From Heloderma charlesbogerti (taxonomy: Eukaryota > Chordata > Lepidosauria > Squamata > Helodermatidae): a DNA stretch of 64,000 nt. Below, piece after piece: positions 41,905 to 52,859 of this stretch. The notes beneath the pieces were generated by a model. That model was given only the letters and a program-made list of their open reading frames with translations. It had not been told where the DNA came from and ran no database searches. The stretch spans positions 868,001 through 932,000 of the forward strand of contig JANEZZ010002764.1 of NCBI GenBank assembly GCA_026122225.1, given 5' to 3'. The position numbers were made by a program, and so were the translations under genes. The stretch's first letter is position 1. Every line of letters starts with the position of its first letter.

Positions 41905-44830
41905 GGATGAAGGCTCATGCACCACAACGGCGAGAACAGCTCTAATAGCACCCAATAATAGTCTTCACAAACATGTAGGAAGAAAGCCAGACCATGAAGC
42001 ACATGGTCTTTGATGTCTATATACTAATGCCCAGAGTATGGACAAAAAAACAGAATGAACTTGAACTCTTAATACAGGAGGGAAATTATGACTTGATGGG
42101 ATGACTGTCATAACTGGAATACAGCATTTGAAGGATATAACTTGTTGAAAAAGAACAGGAGGAACAGAAGGGGAGGTGGGGTTGCACTATATGCAAAAAA
42201 TACATATCTCTGCACAGAAATACAGGAGGATGAGCTTGGAACCCCCATCAAGAGCATCTGGGTTAAAATAAATTCAGCAAAGAATAAAAGGAACCTGGTG
42301 GTTGGAGTCTACTACCGGCCACCCAATCAAGGAGAAGACGAGGATGAAACTTTTGAAAAGCAAATAGCCAATGTTTTAAGGAAGCATGATGTAGTAGTAA
42401 TGGGGGACTTCAATTTCCCCAATATTTGTTGGGAGACAAATTCTGCAAAACATGGCCCCTCCAGGAAATTCCTGACATGTGTGGCGGATAACTTCCTCCT
42501 ACAGAAAGTAGAGGAAGGAACTAGAGGATCGGCTATCCTTGACTTGATCCTAACCAACAGAGATGACTTAGTGGATCAAGTAGCAGTTACAGGAACTCTG
42601 GGGGAAAGCGACCATGTTGTACTTGAGTTCTTGGTTCTAAGGCAAGCAAAAGCCGAGTGTAGTCAAACACGTACCCTGGATTTTAGGAAAGCTGATTTTA
42701 ATAAACTCAGAACAACGATCAGTAAGGTCCCATGGCAAGTGACTCTAACGAGAAAAGGAGTGCAAGATGGGTGGGAATTTTTAAAAAAGGAAATTCTCAA
42801 GGCACAATTACAAACAATTCCAACAAGAAAAAAAAGGTGAAAGGCAACAGAAAAAGCCAATGTGGCTTCACAAAAAGTTTAGAGATGACCTGAAAACAAA
42901 AACAAGACACATACAGGAAGTGGAAAGAAGGCCAAGCAACAAAGGAAGAGTACAGGCAGGTAGCACAGAATGGCAGGGATGGCATCAGAAAGGCTAAAGC
43001 TGAGAACGAGCTGATGGATTAGTTAGCGATGGATGCTAAAAGCAACAAAAAAGCTGTCTTCAGCTACATGCATAGTAAAAGACAGAGGAAAGAAATGTTG
43101 GTTCAGCTATTCAATAAGGATGGCAAATCCAATATGGATTTATCAAGAACAAATCCTGCCAGACGAATCTGATCTCATTTTTTGATCAAGTAACCTCCCT
43201 TGTGGACTGTGGGAATGCTGTAGACATAATATACCTCGACTTCAGCAAAGCTTTCAACAAAGTTCCCCATGATATCTTGATGAGCAAACTAGCTCAAAGT
43301 GGGCTAGATGAAACAACAATCAGGTGGATCCACAATTGGCTATAGAATCAGATTCAAAGAGTGCTTCTCAGTGGGATCTTCTCAAACTGGGGAGAAGTAA
43401 CAAGCGGGGTACCGCAGGGCTCAGTCCTGGGCCCAGTGCTCTTCAACATTTTTATTAATGACTTGGAGGAGGAGGTGCAGGGAATGCTGATCAAAATTGG
43501 GAGGGGTAGCTAATACTTTGGAAGACAGAAACAAAATTCAAGGTGATCTTGATAGGCAGGAGGGCTGGGCAGAAAACAACAGAATGAAATTTAATAGGGA
43601 TAAATGCCAAGTTCTGCACTAGGTAAAAGTAACCAAATGCATAGTTACAAGATGGGGGATACTTGGCTCAGCAACACTACAAGCAAGAAGGATCTTGGAA
43701 TTGTTGTCGATCACAAGCTGAATATAAGCCAACGATGTGATGTGGCTGCAAAAAAGGCCAATGCTATTTTGGGCTGCATTCATAGAAGCATCGCTTCCAA
43801 ATCCCGGGAAGTACTAGTTCCCCTCTACTCAGCACTGCTTAGGCCTCATCTGGAGTACTGTGTCCAGTTTAGGGATGTACAAAAGTCACTTACCTTTTCG
43901 CAGCTTGCCTTCGCGGTGGGGGGGAGGCGCTTCGCTTTCCCCCCCGAAGTTCTGGCGAAGAGGGGGAGGCTTCTCGCCTCACCCGGCCGAAATTCAGGCC
44001 GGGGGGGAGGCTTCCCGCCTCGCCCGGCCGAAATTCAGGCCGGGGAGAAGCGCCCCGTCTCCCCAGCCGCAAAACAAAAAGTAAAAAAAATAGACCCCGT
44101 GATAGGCTACGTGACGATTTAATTAGCCTATCACGGCTGACTTTGTAAATCTAGCTATGATAGGCTACGTAAATCGTTACGTAGCCTATGCACGGGTGTT
44201 GTTGTTTTTTTTTACTTTACTTTTTTTTTTTTTTTGCAATGGCGGCGGCAGCCAGTCAGGAGACTGGCCGCCACCCCCGCCCGCGACGAACCGCCACCGA
44301 ATCGCCACTGGGACCCGCCGCCGGGAGGGACATTCGCCAAAGGTAAGTCCCATCCCGGGGGGGCGGAGAATTTCACCGCCAATTTTGGGGGGCCGAATGC
44401 GTTGGCGCTCGGCCCCCCGAAGATTCGGGGAGAAATTCTCCGCCATCCCTAGTCCAGTTCTGGGTGCCACACTTTAAGACGGATGCAGACAAACTGGAAA
44501 GGGTTCAGAGGAGGGCAACAAAGATGATCAGGAAACAAAGCCCTGTGAAGAGAGACTGAAAGAACTGGGCATGTTTAGCCTTGAGAAGAGAAGACTGGGG
44601 GGAGATAGGATAGCACTCTTCAAGTACTTGAAAGGTTGTCACAGAGAGGAAGGCCAGGATTTCTTCTCGATCATCCCAGAGTGCAGGACACAGAACAATG
44701 GGCTCAAGTGGCAGGAAGCCAGATTCTGGCTGATCATCAGGAGAAACCTCCTGACTGTTAGAGCAATATGACAGTGGGACCAATTACCTACGGAGGTGGT
44801 GGGCTCTCCCACACTGGAGGCGTTCAAGAC
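41905..44830 (+). pseudogene. CR1 ORF2 (endonuclease and reverse transcriptase), broken
   Basis: The endonuclease part is clear from GGGVALYAKNTYL (about 42175) through VVGVYYRPPN, VVMGDFNFPNICWE (about 42394) and LGESDHVVLEF (about 42598). The RT resumes near 43130 with YLDFSKAFNKVPHDI (about 43233) and [20 protein letters not shown] (about 43405). The catalytic Asp-Asp box is not visible where expected (about 43484-43500) and seems deleted. The C-terminal YSALLRPHLEYCVQF is cut by the second transposon at 43869 and resumes at 44460 with KLERVQRRATKMI. Several stops and frameshifts are present. Confidence 0.88.
43870..44451 (+). mobile_element. nested-palindrome hAT-like element, core-deleted copy in CR1
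   Basis: The 8-bp TSD gtccagtt is perfect (43862-43869 and 44452-44459). A end TAGGGATGTACAAAAGTCAC, B end GAAATTCTCCGCCATCCCTA. Only the two outermost hairpins remain (about 44098-44138 and 44155-44196). The whole middle of the large palindrome is gone, and the spacer CTGACTTTGTAAATCTAGC joins them directly. The A block has three GGCCGAAATTCAGGCCGG-type units. The total is 582 bp. Loss of a palindrome centre is the usual outcome of hairpin-mediated slippage or excision. Confidence 0.95.
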
Positions 44831-45152
44831 AAGGCTGGACAGCCATCTGTCAGGGATGCTCTGACTTGGATTCCTGCATTGAGCAGGGGGTCAGACTCGA
44901 TGGCCTTGTAGGCCCCTTCCAACCCTACTATTCCATGATTCTATATTAAAGATGCTTTTTCAAAAGCATGCTTACTCTGGCCACTTTTATTTTGAAAGGA
45001 AAACAGTTGTGTGGAGTTCCAGTCTGGATTGCGCTCCCGAATATGATTGGACTCTGTGCCAAAAATCCTCCCCCAGCTGCTATTTGTTCCCTAATGTGCC
45101 ATTTAGGGTAAACAGCACCTTCAGGGATAAAATAATAGCTGAGACATTTCAG

Positions 45153-45901
45153 TAGGGATGTATGAAAGTCACTTAACTTGAACGAAATTTGATTCACGGT
45201 GGGGGGGAGGCGCTCCGTGCCTCCCCCCGAAATTCTGGCCAGGGGGGAGGCGCTCCGTCCCTCCACCCCCAAATCCTGGCCAGCCAGGCCGCAAATGGCA
45301 ACGGCCATAGCCACCACCGTTTGCGTCCCTGCAGTCAGCTGTGATAGGCTACGTAAATGTTTACGTAGCCTATCACGGCTGAATAAAAAAAACCAAAAAA
45401 AACACCGTGCGTACGCAAATGTCTACGCTATTTGCATTCCCCTTATTTTCGCCGTAATCTACATAAACGTTTACATAGACTAGATGTGCCAAAATAAGGA
45501 ATGCAAATGGCGGCGCCCATGGGCGCCGCCATTTGCGTACGCGCGGTGGTTTGTTTGTTTTTTTACTCAGCCGTGATAGGCTACGTAAACATTTACGTAG
45601 CCTATCACGGTATTTTTTAAAAAATCTAGCCGTGATAGGCTACGTAAATCTTTACGTAGCCTATCACGTTTTTTTGGTGTTGTTGTTTTTTACTGGAAAT
45701 GGCAGCAGCAGCAGCCGATTGGAAGACTGGCAGCCGCCGCACTGCCGCCGGAGCCACTGCTGCCAGGAGGATTCGCCCAAGGTAAGTCCCGTCCCAGGAG
45801 GGGGGCGGGGGGGCAGACCGTTTTGCCACCAATTTCGGGGGGCCAAATGCGCTGGCATTCGGCCTCCCCGAGATTCGTGGCAAAATTCTCTGACATCCCT
45901 A
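45153..45901 (+). mobile_element. nested-palindrome hAT-like element
   Basis: The 8-bp TSD catttcag is perfect (45145-45152 and 45902-45909). A end TAGGGATGTATGAAAGTCAC, B end AAATTCTCTGACATCCCTA. Hairpins: TGATAGGCTACGTAAA (about 45335-45382), a partly deleted AAATGTCTACGC unit (about 45416), AATCTACATAAACGTTTACA (about 45455), CAAATGGCGGCGCCCATG (about 45504-45538) and two further TGATAGGCTACGTAAA hairpins (about 45568-45610 and 45628-45668). The right arm is complete, the left arm truncated. The A-end donor-like site is decayed (TTAAGTGAC); the B-side AGGTAAGTC is intact near 45780. Confidence 0.95.
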
Positions 45902-45909
45902 CATTTCAG

Positions 45910-47232
45910 CAGGAAACCGGCACAGGAGCACAATCTGAATAGAGGCCCACGGGGCTGCTTTTCCTTCAAAATAGACGTGGGCAGCTTGTGCACTGAAAGA
46001 GGGCTACGGGAAATACACCAAATTTGAATAATGGGAAAATAAAGGTAACCAAGGTCAAGGTTAGAGGGATAGTTAATAAAGAGCAGATATAATGGGCATT
46101 ATCTAGTGTTGGCGATCTGTACTTTGTGGAAGTACTTGCTAGCACAACCCATGAAGCTAACCAGAACGATCACTTCTGGAATGGGACAAGTCAGCAGAGC
46201 TCCCTTCCATGAACTCCGCTGACTTGTCTCATTCTGGAAGAGATAGTTTTGACTAATTTCCAGTTGCATTAGCCAGCACTAGCTTCCCATTCCACTAGCT
46301 AGCATTCCTGCTAGTGTAGTGGCAGCACTGGATACTGCTCAGTGCTTAGCACTAACTGTGGTTTGTTGTCTCAGCCACGGTTTGGTTCAGATCCCAAAAC
46401 TGTAAAAATATGGTTTAGCTCGCTGGGCTAAACTCAGCCCCCAGGAGACAGTGATGAGGTCTGCTTATCACTCCACAAGCAGTGGTTTATGAAGTGCACA
46501 TTTCCACATTTAACACAAAATTATGGTTCATGGAAACAATAGTTTGCAAACCCACTTCAAACTATGGTTTTACATCTTGATTATAGCCAGTTCTTAACCA
46601 TATTTTAGGCATTCAGATATAACACAGTGTGCCGCAAAGGAGCGTCTGCAGTTTAGAGGAAATAACAGATCAGGAAGGGAGTGGGTTAAGCATCCCTCCT
46701 CAGTGTTGCTTTTCTGATCAAAAGTGGAGCTACCTGCGGTGGCTTTCAAGGGCCAATAAAAACATCACAGAATCCAGTCATGGATCTCCTGTGTCACATG
46801 TAGTTTGGTCCTCAATCGTGATTAAAGAAAACAAACCAAGGTGAAATGTTATATCTGCACAGGATCACAAAGTAAAGGTTGTTAGACTGAATGCAAGTGT
46901 GCCAGACATTCACTTAGGGAGATTCGCATCTTTGCTATACCAGGAGTAGTATGCTCAAACATCAATCTTGAGACAAATTCTTCCAGTATTTAAATGTTGG
47001 GCACAACAGATTACAAACTGCTGGTTTCATAGAACTCTGGACCTGATATCATTTTTTTTTTCTGAAAAGGAACAGCTTTCATTCTTTGTACTCTGCTACA
47101 TAAAAATGCTGGGGATGTTTAAGCAAGCAAGGAAGTTCAACCAAGTATTTCCTTCCTAAAAATAGGCAGACAGTTTCCAGCATGAGATTGAGGAGCATGG
47201 GAGGGGATTAATTTTTTTTGCATTTACAGCTC
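45910..47232. other. non-coding gap with AAACCATGGTT-type repeat
   Basis: 46310-46600 contains several 'ctgtggtttg', 'atggtttagc', 'actatggttt' motifs in both orientations, a decayed foldback repeat like 52210-52640. No gene recognised. Confidence 0.45.
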
Positions 47233-47240
47233 ATTCATCA

Positions 47241-48079
47241 TAGGGATGTATGAAAGTCACTTACCGTTTCACGGATCTGCTTCGCGGTGGGGGGGAGGTG
47301 CTCCGTCCCTCCCCCCGGAATCCTTGACGGGGGGAGGCGCTCCATCCCTTCCCCCAGAGTCTTGCCCGGCCCTCTCCGTTGGGATTCCGCAGAGCCGCCG
47401 GCCAGCTCCGCCCGCAGCTGGACATCCAGCCGCTGGGCAGCAAGGACGCGAATGGCAGCAGCCATAGCCGCCGCCATTTGTATTTAACTGTGATAGGCTA
47501 CGTAAATATTTACGTAGCCTATCACAGCAAAGTAAAAAAAAAACACGTACGCAAATGACGGCGGCTACAGCGGCCGCCATTTGCATTCCTTTTTTTCGCC
47601 ATTTTAGCCTACGTAAATATTTACGTAAGCTATTACGGCGAAAAAAAGGGGGGAATGTAAATAGCGTAGTGGGCGCTATTTGCGTTCCCCCCTTTTTTCG
47701 CCGTAATAGCTTACGTAAATATTTACGTAGGCTAAAACGGCGAAAAAAAGGAACGCAAATGGCCGCCGTAGCCACCGCCATTTGCGTATGTGGTTGTTTT
47801 ATCTTGCCGTGATAGGCTATGTAAGTATATACACAGCCTATCACGTCTATGAAGAGGACGTGAGTGGCGGCCGCGGAGGCGGCCGCTATTTGCTAGTCGT
47901 CATGGACGGCAACAGGTAAGTGCTCCATTTCACGCACGTGTAGTGGGTTGGGGGATCCGTTCTGGGCCCATTTCACAGGGTGGTGATGGGGAGGCTTCGT
48001 TCCACCATGGTTTTCAGGGGGCCGAATGCACTGGCATTCAGCCTCACGGAGATCCATGGCGGAATTCTCCACCATCCCT
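47241..48079 (+). mobile_element. nested-palindrome hAT-like element, TTTTAGCCTACGTAAA subtype
   Basis: The 8-bp TSD attcatca is perfect (47233-47240 and 48080-48087). A end TAGGGATGTATGAAAGTCAC, B end GAATTCTCCACCATCCCT. The core is a 240-bp palindrome (47548-47787, centre near 47670) with two TACGTAAATATTTACGTA hairpins and the central ATAGCGTAGTGGGCGCTAT hairpin. It is flanked by TGATAGGCTACGTAAA (about 47490-47528) and TGATAGGCTATGTAAG (about 47808-47846) hairpins. Intact GTAAGT sites lie at both ends (GGTAAGTGA in reverse near 47261, AGGTAAGTG near 47916). Confidence 0.95.
47548..47787. repeat. 240-bp nested palindrome core
   Basis: ACGCAAATGACGGCGGC (47548) mirrors GCCACCGCCATTTGCGT near 47785. 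The centre ATAGCG...CGCTAT is near 47670. Each arm has one full small palindrome. The same design occurs at about 11992-12240 and 7069-7400. Confidence 0.9.
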
Positions 48080-48087
48080 ATTCATCA

Positions 48088-49149
48088 TATTAAGACCAAC
48101 AGGTTAAGATTTTCTTTTAATGAACTCTGATCAATGACTCAACAAACAGTTATTTTTCACAACATATATCACCCAGATACTGCAGAGCAATCTGCTCTTT
48201 TGTGTAGGATTTCCCTCTCTTCACTCACATAATCTATGAGGGATTTCCAAGCTATTTTGTTCACCTGTATGAAGACCATATGCCCAAATCCCTTATTATT
48301 GCTTCTCCCTCCCACCGCTGCCCCATCTTCCTCTGTCCATTATGCTTAAGGCCTTTCATTCTGCTTTAATGGACAGTATCTTGACACTCATTAAACCACA
48401 TCATGCCATTTCCCCCCAAAGTGCACATATGCACATAAGGAAACTGCTTCCACAATCTGGAGGACATAACACATAAATCAGTGAGCTATCCCACAAGGGT
48501 TGCTACAACAAAAGTTGTGGAGCCATATGTCTTATGTCACTTGGAGCTGTGAAAAGGAGCTTTATAGCAGAAGTTAATATGCTTTAAAAATAGTTTGGAA
48601 AATAGCATAGAAAGAATTATGACCAAGGCAGAACCAATATGGTACGTTCCAGATTAAATTCAACACATTTTCGTCTGCTGGAGTTCAATGGAAAGAAGCT
48701 GTACACATGCGCAACATTTCCATTGAAATTCTAGATATAATATTAGTTAAAATATCCAATTGGTGTTTTAATTCTCTTGTTATGCTTTGTGTATGTATTT
48801 AATATGCGGGAGGGGCTAAGCTGAGCACTGCATTTACATGTCGGTCCAAACGGAAGGCAAAAGTTTTTGTTTTTTGTTTTTGTTTAGGTTTTTTGTTTTG
48901 GTTTGATAGGGGTGTTTTTTGGCACTTTTTATGGTAGGTGGACACAAATTGGATTATTTGAGTTTTCTTTTTCTTTTGTTTTTGTTATTTTCAATTTTTG
49001 TTCATATTTTGGAATAATTTAAAAAAATTTCTCAGTTTCTACGTAACAAGAATTATTTTGATGAAGTCTGAAATGGTTAGTCCTAAATGTAAATTTAGGA
49101 TGTATTTGTTATACCAATTATGGTATATAAATTTAGTCACTGTTTGTAA
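48088..49149. other. non-coding gap, possibly LINE 5' flank
   Basis: T-rich and (T/G)-rich sequence between about 48860 and 49010 leads into the L1/Tx1-like ORF. It could be its untranslated leader but carries no recognisable signal. Confidence 0.4.
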
Positions 49150-49200
49150 CTCTAGAAGGATGTGTTTGGGTGGAGGGGCAAACAATTTGCTTTTGTTTTT

Positions 49201-51480
49201 TCAATGTTTAATGTGCCTTCATGGAATGTCAAAGGGCTGCGAAATGTAAACAAACAGAAAAGAGTTCTTACCAAGTTAAAAGAGTTTGATGTTGCCATGG
49301 CCTTCTTACAAGAAACTCACTTGATGACTGCAGATCGGCAGATGTTGCAAAAGGATTGGGTTGGGGAGGCCTATGTCACAGACACTTCAACATGGTGTAG
49401 AGGGGTGGTGATTTTAATTCATAAGCAACTTTCCACCTCAGTTCAACAGGTGATTTTTGATACTGAGGGGTATTTTTTTATCTTGGTAGGAAGGTAAACG
49501 GGCAAATTAATTGTTATGATCAATGTATATGGGCCAAATATTGATTCTCCGGCTATGTTTCATGATTGTTTTGCTAAACTGGTTGATATTATCTATAATT
49601 ATCTGATTGTGGGTGGGGACTTTAACGAGGTCTCAGTAGGGGTGGATGAAAGTCACTTACCTGTCGTCGAAGGCCGTTCGTGGTGGGGGGGAGCGCTTCG
49701 CTGCTCCCCCCGCGAAGTTCAGGCCGGGGGGAGGAGGCTTCCCGCCTCGCCCGGCTGAAATTCAGGCCAGGGAGGAGGCTTCCCGCCTCACCCGGCCGAA
49801 ATTCAGGCCGGGGAGGAGGCGCGTCGCCTCGCCCGGCCGCGAACGCAAAAGTAAAAAAAAAAAAAAAAAACGCCCCCTGATAGGCTACGTGACGATTCAC
49901 GTAGCCTATCACGGCTAGATCTGCAAAGTCAGCCGTGATAGGCTACGTGAATCGTCACGTAGCCTATCACAGGTGACTTTAAAAAAAAAAAGCGCTATTT
50001 GCGTTGCCCTTATTTTCGCCATAGTCTACGTAAACATTTACGTAGACGACAGCCACCAAATAAGGAACGGGAATGGCGGCCCCTATGGGGGCCGCCATTA
50101 TCCGTACACACTTTTTTTTTTTTTTTTTTAAAGTCACCCGGGATAGGCTACATGACGATTCACGTAGCCTATCACAGCTGACTTGGCAAATCTAGCCGTG
50201 ATAGGCTACGTGAATCGTCACGTAGCCTATCAGGGGACGTGTTTTTTTTTTTCTTTGATTGCAATGGCGGGGGCGGCAGCCGGTCAAAAGACCGGCTGCT
50301 GCTCCCGCCCTGCTCAAACACCGGACGAACCGCCAGCCGGACCCGCCGCCGGGAGGGACATTCAGGGAAGGTAAGTCCCGTCCCGGGGGGGGCGGGGGGG
50401 TGCGGAGGATTTCTCACCGAAACTTGTTCGGGGGGCCGAACGCGTTGGCGCTCGGCCCCCCGAAGTTTCGGGGAGAAATTCTCCACCATCCCTAGGTCTC
50501 AGATCCTCTGTTAGATAGGAGTACACCTCCTCCTAAGACTCAATTTGCAGAGAGACTTATATGATGGAATATGGTTTAATCGATGCTTGGAGAATTTTCT
50601 GTCCTGCAGACAGAGAGTATACTTTTATTTCACCAGTTCACCATAATTGCTTTAGATTAGACTATTTTTTTATTTCTACAACTTTAGTAGGTCAAATCAA
50701 AGACTGCAAGATTGATACATTGGTAGTGTCAAATCATACTCCGGTATGTTTGGAACTGCAATTTCGGAATTTCCTAGGGCCCCCGGTCTTTGGCGTTTTA
50801 ATATTTCACTTCTTAATGATGAGAAGTTTAAAACCCAGATGTTAGCTGAACTACTAATACTAATGAGGGCACAGCAGGTTCATGCACCATTGAATGGGAG
50901 GCTAGTAATGCTTTTATAAGGGGCAGAATTATTTCTTATGCTTCCCATCAAAAAAAGCTTTAAAAAAACTCCACAGACACATTGAAGCTGAAATTTCTCA
51001 TAACTCAGTTTGCCACATCCCCTATAGCACAACTTTGTCAAGAGCTACAGAATACTAAGTGTGAGTTGAATAATATCCTCTTACAACAGGTGGAATTTGC
51101 TCTGACATGTCTACGACAGAAATATTGGGGAAATGGTGAATGTTCTAGTAAGACCTTGCACATCATCTTAAACAGCACCAACATCAAAATGTTATTTCAG
51201 CTATTAAAGATGAGAGTGGTAAAGTATATACTTCTCCTACAGACATAAACTCACAATTTTTAAAGTTTTATGTTGATCTGTATAGTACCAGTAATATCCA
51301 TGCAAGATATGGATGTTTTTTTTCTCAGATTCATCTTCCATGTTTAGATTCTTCACAATAACAGCTCCTTTTAGCTCCCCTGTGTTGTTTAGAGGAAATC
51401 ATGAATGCAATAATTAAAATGAATACTTGGAAATCACCCGGACCGGATGGATTCCCAAACATTTCTTAGCTTTTTAGCCC
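49201..51480 (+). pseudogene. L1/Tx1-like ORF2 endonuclease and RT N-terminus, broken
   Basis: Readable motifs: SWNVKGLRNVNKQKRVLTKL (about 49219), FLQETHLM (about 49306), CRGVVILIHK, INVYGPN (about 49519), LIVGGDFNEVS (about 49604), and after the insertion RLDYFFIS (about 50656) and VVSNHTPVCLEL (about 50722). Further on KMNTWKSPGPDGF (about 51417) marks the RT entry motif. Breaks are an in-frame TAA at 49495-49497, the 858-bp insertion, and frameshifts near 50770 and 51100. The SxHxP endonuclease motif resembles L1/Tx1 rather than CR1. Confidence 0.78.
49637..50494 (+). mobile_element. nested-palindrome hAT-like element in an L1/Tx1-like LINE
   Basis: The 8-bp TSD ggtctcag is perfect (49629-49636 and 50495-50502). 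A end TAGGGGTGGATGAAAGTCAC, B end GAAATTCTCCACCATCCCTA. The A block has three GGCCGAAATTCAGGCCGG-type units (about 49711-49812). The core starts at CGCCCCC (49871) and lacks the left AATGGCGGC hairpin, so the left arm is shorter than the right. Hairpins are intact at about 49877-49913, 49932-49972, 50023-50047, 50072-50099, 50135-50175 and 50196-50233. Outward GGTAAGT sites are intact at both ends. Confidence 0.96.
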
Positions 51481-51550
51481 CAAAGTTGTATCACCTCTAT
51501 AACCATATTTTTGAAGTGGGCTCCCTTTCTTCATCGTTAAATGGATTTAG

Positions 51551-52855
51551 CCACTTAGTTCAATATACGTACTAGAATTACAGCAGTAATTTCAAACTTC
51601 AAGAAAGCCACCTTGCCCTAGACACAACTATAGTGCTTGCTTGCATGCATCTGATTTGCATCACATCCATGGATTTACATTAGGGTAGACACAATGTAAA
51701 TCCAAGAAATTCTTCCGCACCACTTCTCAGCCATACTGCATCAGTGGATACGGCCGCATTCAAGCTTTCACAATACTAGAGTGCACCCCTGCTTTCCATT
51801 CACCAAACCTAATGACATTTCAGATATAAAATGACCTAGTATTTCCCTTTCACAGCATTTCATATTGACGTTTTAGAAAATAACTCCCCTCACCTTTTTA
51901 TAGAATCTTCATTGTCCTGTAATATAGTTGAGTTGAATTCTTGAAATATTAAAGATAAACACTTATCTTTACTTAGATAAACACTTTTAACACTTTAAAA
52001 CAGACAAAATCCAGGCTAAGACTTTGCTGGATGTGTCACATGTACATCTGTAACTGTGGTGTGACCAGATGACTAAAGGCAAAAATTTAAACAGTTACTT
52101 TTGTTTAGGGGGATTCTATCCAAGTCCCGGAGCAAGGATAAAAACATCTGTAGTTACAGGTATCATGCGGCTTCACTGATTATCAGTTTAGTTGCTAACT
52201 AGCCTGGAGTCCAGAGTCACTGGGACTGTGCCCTGGACTGTAACACCAATCAACACCCTGCTCACTCTGGCATGCTTCCACTAACTTTAATGGGGTTGTC
52301 TGTCTCGGTTTAAATTCCCATGCAAATCATGGTTTGAAGACCAGGAATGTGATGCTGGATCACACCCTCTTCCCTCCCCTCCGTCACATGTCTTCCATCC
52401 TCCCTACCATAGCTTGCTGTGGAATCTTAGTTTAACAACATTTCCACACTGGGGCTAATTATGGCCAGACCACAAAATCATGAGGTCTGGCCATATCCTC
52501 AAAAATTATGTTTGGAAACCATGGTTTGAAGGAGCAGGGTTACAAACCATAGTTTCAGGCAATGCAAATTTGCTCTAGCCAGAGTTAACCCCAGTGCAAA
52601 TGTAATGTTAAACTATGTTTACCACAACCCATGGAGGGAAGACGGGAATTATGAGAATAAAAAGGGTCTATCCCATCCACATCCCACTTCCCACAGTGGC
52701 CAACCAGAAGGCCACAAGCAGGAAATGAAGTCAATAGCACACACCTGCTCATGTTTAGATGAGTGTGAGGATTCTGCCCATCCCATTATAGGATTCACCA
52801 ATCCACAGCAGCCAGAAGAACTTCAGGTTCAAAAACCCATATATTTCCATTTCTG
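51551..52855. other. non-coding gap with AAACCATGGTT-type repeat
   Basis: 52210-52640 shows repeated 'aatcatggtttgaa', 'accatggtttgaag', 'aaaccatagtttc' motifs in both orientations, a decayed foldback repeat. 51570-52200 is unassigned. Confidence 0.45.
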
Positions 52856-52859
52856 GAGT

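Larger units (their letters stand above)
40463..44946 (+). mobile_element. long CR1 LINE, split by two transposons
   Basis: Runs from the ORF1 region through ORF2 to a CR1 3' end ('ggccttgtaggccccttcca', 'ctattccatgattctat'). hAT copies at 41071-41896 and 43870-44451 interrupt it. Each is flanked by a perfect TSD, so the original CR1 order is easily followed. Without the inserts and their TSDs about 3.06 kb of CR1 remains, less than a complete element, with internal deletions. Confidence 0.9.
49150..51550 (+). mobile_element. L1/Tx1-like LINE, 3' truncated, split by a transposon
   Basis: Contains the ORF2 endonuclease and the start of the RT region, then stops before the catalytic core, near 51550. 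The hAT copy at 49637-50494 interrupts the endonuclease after GDFNEVS, with a perfect TSD. Losing the 3' half is unusual for LINEs, which normally lose the 5' end, so a later deletion is likely. Confidence 0.75.
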
